Positions 9,265-17,430 of a stretch of 64,000 nucleotides of DNA are shown here, in pieces. Each line of letters begins with the position of its first letter. The first letter of the stretch is position 1. A program made the position numbers and the translations under genes. Below the pieces are notes generated by a model. It was not told the origin of the DNA. It was given only the letters and a program-made list of their open reading frames with translations, and did no database searches. Origin of the DNA: Symbioplanes lichenis (lineage in GTDB: Bacteria; Actinomycetota; Actinomycetes; Mycobacteriales; Micromonosporaceae); contig NZ_JAUZQD010000006.1 in assembly GCF_030709675.1 (NCBI RefSeq), positions 186,001 to 250,000 on the forward strand, given 5' to 3'.

Positions 9265-10004
9265 GTCCAGTGCTCGATCGTCGTGAAGCCCATCGAGCGG
9301 TACAGCGCCAGCCCCATCTTCGACGGCTGCAGGTACGCGACGGTCACCCCGGCGGCGAAGGCCTCCCGCACGGCGACCTCGGTGATCAGCCGCCCGTAAC
9401 CTTGGCCCCGGTGCGCGGGCGGGACGGCGATGTTGAAGATGCCGGCGAAGGGGCCCGTGCGCAGGCTGTACGCGGTGGCGACCGGCTCGCCGGCGGCTTC
9501 GGCCAGGTAGGCCGTGGCGCCCGGGGCGTCGAGTACCGGGCCGCTCATCAGCGTGTCGAACGGCTCGCGGGGGGCGCCGAAGCCGGCCGCGAGCGTCCCG
9601 GCGTAGAGCCGCTGCTCGGCGGAGGTGACCCGGCGCACCGTCACGCCGGTCGCCTTGGGCCGGGCCTCGACCTCCGTGGCGATCATCAGCGGGACTTCCC
9701 TGCTGGGGTGGAGTTCGTACTTCTCGCCGAGAGCCACCACCGCGGGCTCGGCTTCGCCGCGCACCTGGATGGACCAGGGCAGGCCGGTGGCGGGCAGGCG
9801 GGCGGCGAGGCGGGCCAGCTCCGCCGGGTCGGCCGATCGGGCGCGGGTGAAGACGCCGTTGAGGCCGGCCATCGGCGCGCCCGAGACGAGCAGCTCGGTG
9901 CCGTGGGCGCCGGACTCCGCGAAGCCGGTCGGGGACGCGGCCGCCAGCACGCCGATCGCGTCGAAGAACGCCGCCGCCGTCCGGTCGGCCAGGGTGAGAT
10001 CCAC
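9249..10004 (-). CDS. GNAT family N-acetyltransferase
   Basis: A 251-residue protein whose C-terminal ~110 residues carry the GNAT acetyl-CoA site: IFNIAVPPAHRGQGYGRLITEVAVREAFAAGVTVAYLQPSKMGLALYRSMGF, with the R/Q-x-x-G-x-G/A loop as HRGQGYG. The N-terminal ~130 residues are divergent and probably form a second, degenerate GNAT-like half. The acceptor is unknown. I chose GTG 10004 because the fold begins directly after it (VDLTLADRTAAAFFDAIG); no ATG exists nearby in this frame and the ribosome binding site is weak. Convergent with the ankyrin gene (16-bp overlap). Confidence 0.82.
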   Translation of the reverse strand: MDLTLADRTAAAFFDAIGVLAAASPTGFAESGAHGTELLVSGAPMAGLNGVFTRARSADPAELARLAARLPATGLPWSIQVRGEAEPAVVALGEKYELHPSREVPLMIATEVEARPKATGVTVRRVTSAEQRLYAGTLAAGFGAPREPFDTLMSGPVLDAPGATAYLAEAAGEPVATAYSLRTGPFAGIFNIAVPPAHRGQGYGRLITEVAVREAFAAGVTVAYLQPSKMGLALYRSMGFTTIEHWTYLQA

Positions 10005-10136
10005 CCGTGCAGCATGCCACGGCGGACCCGAGCCGGCCTTTCCGGCGACGAGCGCGGAGGACAGCACGACGCCCGGCAGGGCGAGCAGGACCACCGGAGC
10101 CGTTGACCGATCGCCGCCCCGGAGTGAGAGTGAGAC

Positions 10137-10940
10137 ATGTCGATGGAAACGACCCACGGGTACGCGTACGACAATGACAGTGAGCAGGCCGAGGCCCACC
10201 ACCGGGCGCTCGCCGACCTGCTGGACCGGCAGACGCAGTGGCGTCTCGACGAGCTGATCGACCTGACCGGGCGCCGGTGCCTGGAGGTCGGCGCCGGCGG
10301 GGGCAGCGTCGCGCAGTGGCTCGCCGACCGGGTGGGCCCGCACGGCAGCGTGCTCGCGACCGACCTCAAGCCCGAGCACATCCCCCGCAGCCACCTTTTG
10401 ACCCCGCTGCGGCACGACATCACGTCCGGCGAGCCGCTCGGCCGCTTCGACCTCGTGCACGCCCGGCTGCTGCTGGGCCATCTGCCCGCGCGCGAGGCGG
10501 CCCTGCGCCACATGGCGGACGCGGTGGAGCCGGGCGGCGTCCTGATGACCGAGGACTTTCTCCCGACCCCCGACGACGAGATCGTCGCCTGGGCGCCCGA
10601 CCCCGGGACGGCCGAGCTGGTCGACCGCTACAACCGGCTCCAGATGGGCATCCTGGAACGCCACGGCGCCGACCGCACCTGGTCCCGCCGGGCGGCCGCC
10701 GCCTATCGCGACCTGGGCCTCGCCGACATCGAGGTGACGGCGCACGGCGCGACCTGGCGCGGCGGCGGGCCCGGCTGCCGGCTCCTGCTGGCGGGTCTGG
10801 GCCAGCTGCGCGCGCCGCTCGAGGCCCTCGGCATGACCGCCGCCGAGCTCGACCAGATCGCCGCCGCGCTGCGGGATCCCCGCCTGGTCCTCAACGGTTA
10901 CCTGGTCTATCTCACGAGCGGACAGAAGCCCTTGGACTGA
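10137..10940 (+). CDS. class I SAM-dependent methyltransferase
   Basis: A 267-residue cytoplasmic protein. Motif I is RRCLEVGAGGGSVAQWLADRVGPHGSVLATDLKPEH, binding S-adenosylmethionine, with the acidic residue at the end of strand 2 (ATDL). Motif II/III regions are FDLVHARLLLGHLPAREAALRHMADAVEPGGVLMTEDF. The C-terminal half contains a variable acceptor-binding cap. The acceptor cannot be predicted. ATG 10137 follows a purine-rich GGAGTGAGAGTGAGAC; a second ATG lies two codons further in. It stands alone between divergent or unrelated neighbours. Confidence 0.87.
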   Translation: MSMETTHGYAYDNDSEQAEAHHRALADLLDRQTQWRLDELIDLTGRRCLEVGAGGGSVAQWLADRVGPHGSVLATDLKPEHIPRSHLLTPLRHDITSGEPLGRFDLVHARLLLGHLPAREAALRHMADAVEPGGVLMTEDFLPTPDDEIVAWAPDPGTAELVDRYNRLQMGILERHGADRTWSRRAAAAYRDLGLADIEVTAHGATWRGGGPGCRLLLAGLGQLRAPLEALGMTAAELDQIAAALRDPRLVLNGYLVYLTSGQKPLD

Positions 10941-11031
10941 CGTCTCGATCCGAACCGGAGCACCCGGAATCTCGACACCCATGGTTGGATTCGAAGGTGC
11001 AGAGTCGTCGTCTTCTCCGCAGGAGGCCCAG

Positions 11032-11718
11032 GTGAGCCGCGGCGGCCGGTTCTTCTCCGCCGGACTGGTGATAGCTGGGACGCTGCTTCTGCTCGATCGG
11101 ACGGTGCCCGCAGTCGATCTGACCGCGCTGGCCGCTCGGTGGTGGCCGGTCGTTCTCATGACTCTGGGGATCGCCGGTTTTGTGCGGCTGCTGCCCACGC
11201 CGGACGCCATGATTGGACCGCTCCTTCTGCTGCTCACCGGAGGCGCGGCACTGCTTCTGACCCTACAACCGGTGCCGTTTTGGGCGCGGCCGTTGCTGTT
11301 GCCCTTGCTGCTCCTCGCCGCCGGCGTCGTTCTCCTGCTCCCTGGTGCCGCCACCCGGCCCGGGGATGCCGGTGGCGGCCTCGTGCGACGCGAATACGTC
11401 CTGGTCGCCCGACCTGTGGAATGGGACCCGGACAAGCATCCCTTGCTGGACGTTCGCACGCTGGCCGGCGGTTGCGTGCTGACCATCCTGCAGCCTCCAG
11501 AACGCCTGCCGGAGGAGCCTGCTCCGCGCTTGGAGCTCAGGTCCGCACTCTGCGGACTGGACATCGTCGTGCCGCGCGGCCTCAAGGTGCACGTCGACGT
11601 GCGGGGGTGGGGTGCACGGTCACGGATCGACACGGCCCCGACGAGACAGGACGCGGCGGACGTCACGATAGTGGCGTTGTCAGCCTTCAGTTCCCTGCGC
11701 GTCAGAGTCGCCGTCTAG
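11032..11718 (+). CDS. LiaF/LiaI-like membrane protein (DUF5668-type transmembrane region, cell-wall-stress C-terminal domain)
   Basis: A 228-residue protein with four hydrophobic helices in the first ~105 residues (FFSAGLVIAGTLLLLD, WWPVVLMTLGIAGFV, MIGPLLLLLTGGAALLLTL, LLLPLLLLAAGVVLLLPG) with the W-W/P-V/L spacing of LiaI/LiaF transmembrane domains. A beta-rich C-terminus follows (SALCGLDIVVPRGLKVHVDVRGWGARSRID), resembling the LiaF cell-wall-stress domain. LiaF proteins restrain LiaRS-type two-component systems; no such pair is adjacent here. The start at GTG 11032 is favoured over ATG 10981 because a perfect AGGAGG lies 5 bp upstream (11021-11026). Overlaps the opposing membrane gene by 17 bp. 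Confidence 0.72.
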   Translation: MSRGGRFFSAGLVIAGTLLLLDRTVPAVDLTALAARWWPVVLMTLGIAGFVRLLPTPDAMIGPLLLLLTGGAALLLTLQPVPFWARPLLLPLLLLAAGVVLLLPGAATRPGDAGGGLVRREYVLVARPVEWDPDKHPLLDVRTLAGGCVLTILQPPERLPEEPAPRLELRSALCGLDIVVPRGLKVHVDVRGWGARSRIDTAPTRQDAADVTIVALSAFSSLRVRVAV

Positions 11719-12661
11719 GTCGCCGCCGACGGAGATCCTGCAGGAAAATCGCCATGTCACTGTCCGCGCGAGCATAAAGAAAGTTCACGGTGCGGTCGCC
11801 AGCCCACAGGGCGCCCAGTTGCCGGTTGATCGCTCTTTCGCCCTCCATGTCAGCCGGCATGTCGAGGCGCATTTCTTGATGCAGTCGCGCGCGGTAGACA
11901 TCGACGGCAGCGGTCACGGTGATGCCGTAGTTCTCAGCCGCGGAGAGGGCCGATTGGTAGGCGATCACAGCCCCCACCAACAGCGCTCCGGGCAGGAGCC
12001 ACCACACCGGATAGGAAACTAGCAGACCGACCGAGATGAGCGCGCTCACCCAGAAGGTCAGACACAGACGACAGGCTGTGTCGAGCTGGGTCCGCGATCT
12101 ATTGATGTAAATCAAAGCCGAGTCGGGAAGGACAAAATACAAGCGCGGCCAGAGCTTGATGGCATCGAAATCATACGAAAGACCAGCTCTGTTCTCGAAA
12201 GCTTTGAGTCGATTGCCGAGGGCCGTGGGCAGTAAGTCGTCACCTACCGGATACCGTAGGACCGCCAGCTCGAAGCTTTTGTGCGGGAGACTCCTTGCTC
12301 CTGCTGCCTGGTGAAGGAACATCGCTCTGTCCCTCCGCCGACGTTGGACGGAGCGGCCCGCTTGCGACAATCGGCGCAAGGGACCGACATCCGGCCAGTA
12401 ACCCTCTAGGATCCGCACAGAGGCAAGCTCTAACGGCTCCAGCAACAGAGCCGCCACCGCAACGACCACCGCTCCCGCAGCGGCACCCCACCAACCCCAT
12501 CGCCGCGCTTGCTCGACCAGATTGCCGAATTCCGGAGCTCGGCCTGGTGCACCGGCCAGGATCAGCGCGGAAATCAGACATGCGAGGAAGGCCGCGGGCA
12601 AGGCGTTGACAACCTTAAAGCGAAGCGGGAGATCAGCTACGGCATCACCGGGCGAGACCAA
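11702..12661 (-). CDS. hypothetical integral membrane protein
   Basis: A 319-residue protein I do not recognise. Two helices lie near the N-terminus (ALPAAFLACLISALILAG; WGWWGAAAGAVVVAVAALLL), then a ~100-residue basic cytoplasmic segment (RRLSQAGRSVQRRRRDRAMF...). A second hairpin follows (LCLTFWVSALISVGLLVSY; WWLLPGALLVGAVIAYQSAL), then a soluble tail of ~90 residues rich in Arg at the end. The start is TTG 12661: GGAGG stands 5 bp upstream and the codon directly follows the stop of the preceding small gene, so the two are co-translated. Codon use is less GC-rich than in neighbouring genes, suggesting acquisition. Function unknown. Confidence 0.7.
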   Translation of the reverse strand: MVSPGDAVADLPLRFKVVNALPAAFLACLISALILAGAPGRAPEFGNLVEQARRWGWWGAAAGAVVVAVAALLLEPLELASVRILEGYWPDVGPLRRLSQAGRSVQRRRRDRAMFLHQAAGARSLPHKSFELAVLRYPVGDDLLPTALGNRLKAFENRAGLSYDFDAIKLWPRLYFVLPDSALIYINRSRTQLDTACRLCLTFWVSALISVGLLVSYPVWWLLPGALLVGAVIAYQSALSAAENYGITVTAAVDVYRARLHQEMRLDMPADMEGERAINRQLGALWAGDRTVNFLYARADSDMAIFLQDLRRRRPRRRL

Positions 12662-12979
12662 TCAAGCCTCCACCCGGTGCAGGACACAGCGGAAGTCGGC
12701 CTCAGTGTGCCGTCCTTGAACGTAATCGACGGTCACCGACTCGTTGCGGCATCTACCTTCGGCGAAGCAACGCACTCGTACCGGACCATTCTCGACGAAG
12801 AAACTCTTGCCAATATGCCCCGGACTCCGGCAGCCGGTCGAGTCCGACAGGTGCTCAAGGAACATGCGCCAAGAACAGTCCGGGCAACGCGCCAGCCGTC
12901 CGCCGCTCGAATAACCTTGCAGTTGGTTCTCGGCGAAGTACAGCGCTGGGACCAACGAACCAAGTAAAGAGGAGCGCAT
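12662..12979 (-). CDS. small cysteine-rich hypothetical protein
   Basis: A 105-residue protein with a C-P-x-C knuckle (RLARCPDCSW) and further cysteines (GCRSPGH, RCFAEGRCRN, FRCVLH) that could ligate zinc; the spacing does not match a family I can name. ATG 12979 is preceded by GAGAGGAG at good spacing; the frame extends further upstream but without a better start. Its stop is immediately followed by the TTG of the membrane-protein gene. The fifth codon is TTA, rare in high-GC actinobacteria, where TTA genes are often developmentally controlled through the bldA tRNA. The base composition is atypical. Confidence 0.65.
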   Translation of the reverse strand: MRSSLLGSLVPALYFAENQLQGYSSGGRLARCPDCSWRMFLEHLSDSTGCRSPGHIGKSFFVENGPVRVRCFAEGRCRNESVTVDYVQGRHTEADFRCVLHRVEA

Positions 12980-13132
12980 TACCCACTCCTCTCCCACGAC
13001 CGTCCTTGTGACGCTACGCCGCAAGCCCGGAGGCGACTGTCGGATGAGAGACAGCGGATCACACGGTAAGCACACGCGTCAGCAAGACCACCACGTCGCG
13101 GCCATTCCCTGGTTAGGCCGTAAGCTGCGCCG

Positions 13133-13903
13133 ATGAGTACGGGGACGGAGACGTCGGCGCGGCTGGCGGTGCTGATCGACGCGGACAACGCGCAGCCGGC
13201 GATCGTGGACGGGTTGCTGGCCGAGATCGCCAACTACGGGACCGCGCACGTCAAGCGGGCCTACGGCGACTGGACGGGCACCGGGCTGCGCGGGTGGAAG
13301 GACCAGTTGCTGGCGCAGTCGATCCAGCCCATTCAGCAGTTCGCGTACACGTCCGGCAAGAATGCCACCGACGCCGCCATGATCATCGATGCGATGGATC
13401 TGCTCTACTCGGGGCGGTTCGACGGGTTCTGCATCGTGTCCAGCGACAGCGATTTCACCCGGCTCGCGTCGCGCATCCGGGAGTCGGGACTCATCGTGTA
13501 CGGATTCGGCGAGCGCAAGACGCCGAAACCGTTCGTGGCCGCGTGCGACAAGTTCATCTACACCGAGAATCTGCGCGCCCCGGTGGCCGAGATCGTGCCG
13601 GCCGAGACCGAGGCGCCGGCGGCCGGAGCCCGTACGCGCGAGCAGTTGCGGGCCGACAGCGCGCTCGTGAATCTGCTGCGCCGGGCCATGGAGAACGCGT
13701 CCGGCGAGGACGGCTGGGCCCGGCTCGCCACCGTGGGCCAGCTCATCACGAAACAGCAGTCGGACTTCGACCCGCGCACGTACGGATACGCCAAGCTGGG
13801 CCTGCTCGTCACCGCCACCGATCTGTTCGACACCGAGCGCCGCGAATCCGCGGAAGGCAAAGGCGGCAAGGTCGTCTGGGTGCGGGACAAGCGCCGCCGG
13901 TGA
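13133..13903 (+). CDS. NYN-domain (LabA/DUF88) ribonuclease-like protein with C-terminal OST-HTH/LOTUS domain
   Basis: A 256-residue protein. Residues ~8-145 form a NYN/PIN-like nuclease fold: AVLIDADNAQPAIVDGLLAEIANYG holds the first metal-binding aspartates, NATDAAMIIDAMDLLYSGRFDGFCIVSSDSDFTRLASRIRESG the remaining acidic residues. The C-terminal part (SALVNLLRRAMENASGEDGWARLATVGQLITKQQSDFDPRTYGYAKLGLLV) matches the OST-HTH/LOTUS module that often accompanies NYN and may bind RNA. The likely role is RNA cleavage or binding; targets are unknown. It stands alone, divergent from the Cys-rich gene and 64 bp before the pectate lyase. Confidence 0.87.
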   Translation: MSTGTETSARLAVLIDADNAQPAIVDGLLAEIANYGTAHVKRAYGDWTGTGLRGWKDQLLAQSIQPIQQFAYTSGKNATDAAMIIDAMDLLYSGRFDGFCIVSSDSDFTRLASRIRESGLIVYGFGERKTPKPFVAACDKFIYTENLRAPVAEIVPAETEAPAAGARTREQLRADSALVNLLRRAMENASGEDGWARLATVGQLITKQQSDFDPRTYGYAKLGLLVTATDLFDTERRESAEGKGGKVVWVRDKRRR

Positions 13904-13930
13904 GATGCAACAAATCTGCACATTGTTGTC

Positions 13931-13946
13931 ATTGATTTGCATCAAT
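13931..13946. promoter_or_regulatory. palindromic operator upstream of the pectate lyase gene
   Basis: ATTGAT-TTGC-ATCAAT is a perfect inverted repeat with 6-bp arms, ending 21 bp before the pectate lyase ATG. It lies within a wider inverted repeat: GCACATTG at 13918-13925 and CAATGTGC at 13943-13950. The AT-rich block stands out in the GC-rich surroundings. A sugar-responsive repressor site is the simplest reading; no candidate regulator is adjacent. Confidence 0.5.
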
Positions 13947-13967
13947 GTGCGGTGACAGGGTGCGAAC

Positions 13968-15713
13968 ATGCCCTTCCGCACCCGCAAGGCCGCCCTCGTT
14001 CTCGGCGCGGCGGCCGTTCTCACCGCCGTCGCGGTGACCCAGGCCCAGGCGGCCACCGTCTTCACCGCCGACTTCGAGTCCGGCGCCTCCGGCTGGTCGA
14101 AGTCCGGCGGCACCTGGACGGTCACCGCCGACGGCTCGCAGACCCTCCGGCAGACCAACGCGACCAGCGAGAACGCCCGCGACTTCGCCGGCGACACGGC
14201 GTGGACCGACTACACGCTGTCGGCCCGGGTCAAGCCGCTGTCGCTCGGTGGCAACGGCTTCGCCGGACTGCTCGCCCGGGCCAAGAGCTCGACGACCTTC
14301 TACCGGCTGGCGCTGCTGCCCGGCAACCAGGTGCAGCTCCAGGCCGTCAACAGCGGCAACGTCACCGTCCTCGGAAGCGCGTCGCGCACGGTCGCCCCGG
14401 GCACCTGGTACACGCTCAGTCTGGCCGTCAGCGGCTCCACGATCACCGGCAGCGTCGACGGGACGCCGGTCGGCTCGGCGACGAGCTCGGTCGCCGCGTC
14501 GGGGCGCATCGGACTGCAGACCGCGTACTCGACAGCCGGTTTCGACGACGTGACGGTGTCGACCGGCGGGTCCGCCGAGCCCACGACGCCGCCCCCGAGC
14601 AACCCGAGCACCCCTCCCCCGGCGAGCGGGACGATCTACGCCGCCCCGAACGGCAGTGCCGGCGCGGCCGGGACGCAGGCGGCGCCGACCAGCATCGGCG
14701 CGGCGATCACGCGGGTCGCGGCCGGCGGCACGGTCTATCTGCGCGGCGGTACGTACAGCCTGGCGCAGACGCTCACCATCGCGCCCGGCAACAACGGCAC
14801 GGCCGGCGCCCTCAAGAATCTGACCGCCTATCCCGGTGAGACGCCGGTGCTCAATTTCTCGGCGCAGAGCGAGGACCCGGCGAATCGCGGGCTGGCCCTG
14901 AACGCCAATTACTGGCACCTGACCGGGCTGGTGGTCGAGCGCGCCGGCGACAACGGCATCTTCGTCGGGGGCAGCAACAACATCATCGAGCGTACGATCA
15001 CCCGCTTCAACCGCGACAGCGGTCTCCAGTTGTCGCGGATCGCCTCGGACACGCCGAGCGGTCAATGGCCGGCCAACAATCTCGTCCTCAGCGCCGAGTC
15101 GCACGACAACGCGGACTCCGACGGCGAGGACGCGGACGGTTTCGCCGCCAAACTGACGGTCGGCGGCGGGAATGTCTTCCGCTATGCCGTGTCGCACAAC
15201 AACATCGACGACGGCTGGGATCTCTACACCAAGACCGAGACCGGGCCGATCGGCGCGGTGACGATCGAGGACTCCCTGTCCTACAGCAACGGCACCCTCA
15301 GCAACGGAACCGTCAACGCCAACGGCGACCGCAACGGCTTCAAGCTCGGCGGCGAGGACATCGCGGTCAATCATGTGATCCGGCGCAACATCGCGTACAA
15401 GGACGGCAAGCACGGGTTCACCTACAACCGCAACCCGGGCTCGATGACCTTCTCCCACAATGCCGCGATCGACAACACCGAGCGCAATTTCACGTTCGAG
15501 GCGGGCACGACCGTCTTCCGGGACAACACCTCCTGCCGTACGGGCAGCAGCGGCACCAACGACAAGATCGTCGGCAACACGGACAGCTCGAACCAGTGGT
15601 GGACCGGCACGAACGGGTCGCGCTGCGCGGCGTACACGGGCGCCCTGGGCTGGTCCTTCGCCTCCGACGGCCGCCTGGTCGTCACCTTCGGCGGCAAGGT
15701 GGTCACCCCCTGA
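13968..15713 (+). CDS. secreted pectate lyase, polysaccharide lyase family 9-like, with N-terminal LamG/CBM-like domain
   Basis: A 581-residue exported protein. The signal peptide MPFRTRKAALVLGAAAVLTAVAVTQAQA ends at an A-x-A site. Residues ~30-200 form a jelly-roll domain (FTADFESGASGWSKSGGTWTV...; FYRLALLPGNQVQLQAV) of the LamG/DUF1080 kind. A Pro/Thr linker (~205-220) leads to a right-handed beta-helix. It has the PL9 signature DADGFAAKLTVGGGNVFRYAVSHNNIDDGWDLYTK, with the Asp-rich calcium site and catalytic Lys, and NGFKLGG. It should cleave polygalacturonate outside the cell. A palindrome precedes the gene and a hairpin follows. Confidence 0.85.
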   Translation: MPFRTRKAALVLGAAAVLTAVAVTQAQAATVFTADFESGASGWSKSGGTWTVTADGSQTLRQTNATSENARDFAGDTAWTDYTLSARVKPLSLGGNGFAGLLARAKSSTTFYRLALLPGNQVQLQAVNSGNVTVLGSASRTVAPGTWYTLSLAVSGSTITGSVDGTPVGSATSSVAASGRIGLQTAYSTAGFDDVTVSTGGSAEPTTPPPSNPSTPPPASGTIYAAPNGSAGAAGTQAAPTSIGAAITRVAAGGTVYLRGGTYSLAQTLTIAPGNNGTAGALKNLTAYPGETPVLNFSAQSEDPANRGLALNANYWHLTGLVVERAGDNGIFVGGSNNIIERTITRFNRDSGLQLSRIASDTPSGQWPANNLVLSAESHDNADSDGEDADGFAAKLTVGGGNVFRYAVSHNNIDDGWDLYTKTETGPIGAVTIEDSLSYSNGTLSNGTVNANGDRNGFKLGGEDIAVNHVIRRNIAYKDGKHGFTYNRNPGSMTFSHNAAIDNTERNFTFEAGTTVFRDNTSCRTGSSGTNDKIVGNTDSSNQWWTGTNGSRCAAYTGALGWSFASDGRLVVTFGGKVVTP

Positions 15714-15727
15714 GAGGCGGCTCAGGG
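15708..15727 (+). terminator. hairpin at the 3' end of the pectate lyase gene
   Basis: CCCTGAG-AGGCGG-CTCAGGG forms a perfect 7-bp stem with a 6-base loop that includes the stop codon. There is no T-tract after it, as is common in high-GC actinobacteria, so termination is plausible but not certain. Confidence 0.4.
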
Positions 15728-15808
15728 TCACCCCGTCACCGGGAGTGAGCAGGCGCCCGGTCGGTGGCGGCCGGCCGGGCGCCCCAGGGGTTGCCAGGAC
15801 AGCAGCTC

Positions 15809-16771
15809 TCAGGATCGGCCCAGCAGGCGAAGTGCCGCCGGCCCCCACCCCGTCGGGTCGTCGCCGGGCGGCACCATGGCCAGGGCCTGCCACCGCACCA
15901 GGATCGCCAGCCACTCCGCCTCGGCCGGGTCCAGCGGGCGCACCGACTCGTAGCCGGCGAGGAACAAGGCATGCACCTCGGCCGGCACGGGACCCCAGTC
16001 GTGGTAACGGGTGCCGAGCAGGACCGTCGCCCGGGCCAGCTCGGTCACCCGGTGCTCGTGCCGCGCCTCCTCGAAGTCGAGCACCGCGGCGACTTCCCCG
16101 CCGGCCCACAGGATGTTGGCCGAGCGGATGTCGAAGTGGACGAGCTGACGCGGCAACGGCCTGCCCGGCGCGGCGGCCACCATGGCGCGCAGCGTGCCCC
16201 GGGCGACCGCCGGAAGGTGCCCGGCCCGCGAGTCCAGCCAGCCGGTGATCTGCTCCGCCAGCGGCACGGGCGCCACGAACCGCTCGGCGCCGGGATAGAC
16301 CGCCAGCGCGTCCTGCAACCGGGCCAGGGTGGCGCCGGCCGCGCGTACCTGGACGGGGTCCGCGGTGTCGAGCAGTTCGCCGGCGATCACCCGCTGCAGA
16401 CCGATCGAGACGCCGCCGGTCTCGACCTGGAGCCGTCCGTCGCGCGCGGGCACGGGCGCCGAGACGGGCAGCCCCTTCCCGTCCAGCCACGCCGTGAGCC
16501 GCGCCACCTCCGCCAGGTGCGGGAAGAGCGCGGACGCCACCGACCACTTCGCGAGCATCCGCCCGGACGGTGTCGCGACCCAGGCCAGCGCGTTGCCGTC
16601 GCTCATGACGATCCGCTCGACCGCGTCGATCCGGACGCCCCAGTGCTCCGCCAGCGTGGCCGCGACCCAGCGCGAAGCGGCCGCGCCGTCGTCGAAGCCG
16701 AATCGTTCCTTCAGCACGGCACCCGGGTCCCGCGACTCCCACAGCATCTCCAGCACAGCCCCGTATTGCAT
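15809..16771 (-). CDS. aminoglycoside phosphotransferase (APH)-family kinase-like protein
   Basis: A 320-residue protein with the APH/choline-kinase fold. The catalytic loop reads LPRQLVHFDIRSANILW (H-x-D-x-x-x-x-N, with Phe in place of the usual Gly) and the metal-binding motif is AAVLDFEEA. N-terminal lobe residues include MLAKWSV, where the ATP-binding Lys is expected. Substrates in this family range from antibiotics to homoserine and choline, so resistance should not be assumed. It is the last gene of the RND-HK-RR operon: ATG 16771 overlaps the regulator's TGA (a GTG three bases earlier is an alternative). Its link to efflux or signalling is unexplained. Confidence 0.8.
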   Translation of the reverse strand: MQYGAVLEMLWESRDPGAVLKERFGFDDGAAASRWVAATLAEHWGVRIDAVERIVMSDGNALAWVATPSGRMLAKWSVASALFPHLAEVARLTAWLDGKGLPVSAPVPARDGRLQVETGGVSIGLQRVIAGELLDTADPVQVRAAGATLARLQDALAVYPGAERFVAPVPLAEQITGWLDSRAGHLPAVARGTLRAMVAAAPGRPLPRQLVHFDIRSANILWAGGEVAAVLDFEEARHEHRVTELARATVLLGTRYHDWGPVPAEVHALFLAGYESVRPLDPAEAEWLAILVRWQALAMVPPGDDPTGWGPAALRLLGRS

Positions 16772-17430
16772 CACGGGCGCACCAGCCCGCTCTGGTAGGC
16801 GATCACGACCAGCTGGGCCCGGTCGCGGACGCCGAGCTTGGACATGGCCCGGTTGACGTGGGTCTTGGCGGTCAGCGGGGAGAGGAAGAGGCGCTCGGCG
16901 ATCGTGTCGTTGGAGAGGCCGTGGGCGACCAGGGTCAGCACCTCACGCTCGCGCTGGGTGAGGGTGGCCAGCGACTCGGGGGTGGCGGCCTCGGGCTCGG
17001 GGCGGGCGCGGAGGTGGTCCATGAGGCCGCGGGCCGCGCGCGGGGAGAGCATGGCGTCGCCGGCGGCCACGGTGCGCACGGCGCGGACGAGGTCGTCGGG
17101 GCCGGCGCCCTTGCCGAGGAAGCCGCTCGCGCCGGCGCGGACCGCGAGCATGACATTGTCGTCGTCCTCGAAGGTGGTGAGCACGAGCACCCGGACGCCG
17201 GCCAGGTCGTCGTCGGCGGCGATGCGGCGGGTGGCCTCGATGCCGTCCATGCCGGGCATGCGGATGTCCATGAGCACGACGTCGGCACGGGCGGTGCGGG
17301 CCTGGTCGACCGCCTCGCGCCCGTCGACGGCCTCGCCGACGATCACAATGTCCGGCTCCGACTCGAGGATCATCCGGTACCCCGCCCGGATCAGCGCCTG
17401 GTCGTCAGCCAGCAGCACACGAATGGTCAC
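16771..17430 (-). CDS. NarL/FixJ (LuxR-type) response regulator
   Basis: A 219-residue two-domain regulator. The receiver (1-120) starts IRVLLADDQALIRAGYRMIL, with the acidic pair DD and the phospho-accepting Asp in ADVVLMDIRMPGMDGIE; the switch Thr is in VLVLTTF. The GerE-type helix-turn-helix (~150-215) reads LTQREREVLTLVAHGLSNDTIAERLFLSPLTAKTHVNRAMSKLGVRDRAQLV. It is coupled to the kinase upstream by GTGA and to the APH gene downstream by an overlapping start. Confidence 0.95.
   Translation of the reverse strand: MTIRVLLADDQALIRAGYRMILESEPDIVIVGEAVDGREAVDQARTARADVVLMDIRMPGMDGIEATRRIAADDDLAGVRVLVLTTFEDDDNVMLAVRAGASGFLGKGAGPDDLVRAVRTVAAGDAMLSPRAARGLMDHLRARPEPEAATPESLATLTQREREVLTLVAHGLSNDTIAERLFLSPLTAKTHVNRAMSKLGVRDRAQLVVIAYQSGLVRP

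Noticed and set aside
9249..11666. 805-codon open frame on the minus strand ending in the GNAT gene
   Set aside because: Only the last 251 codons show GNAT features; the rest is antisense to the methyltransferase and LiaF-like genes.
13929..16742. 937-codon open frame on the minus strand
   Set aside because: It is antisense to the pectate lyase and out of frame with the APH gene; composition is Arg/Gly/Ala-rich without any family motif.
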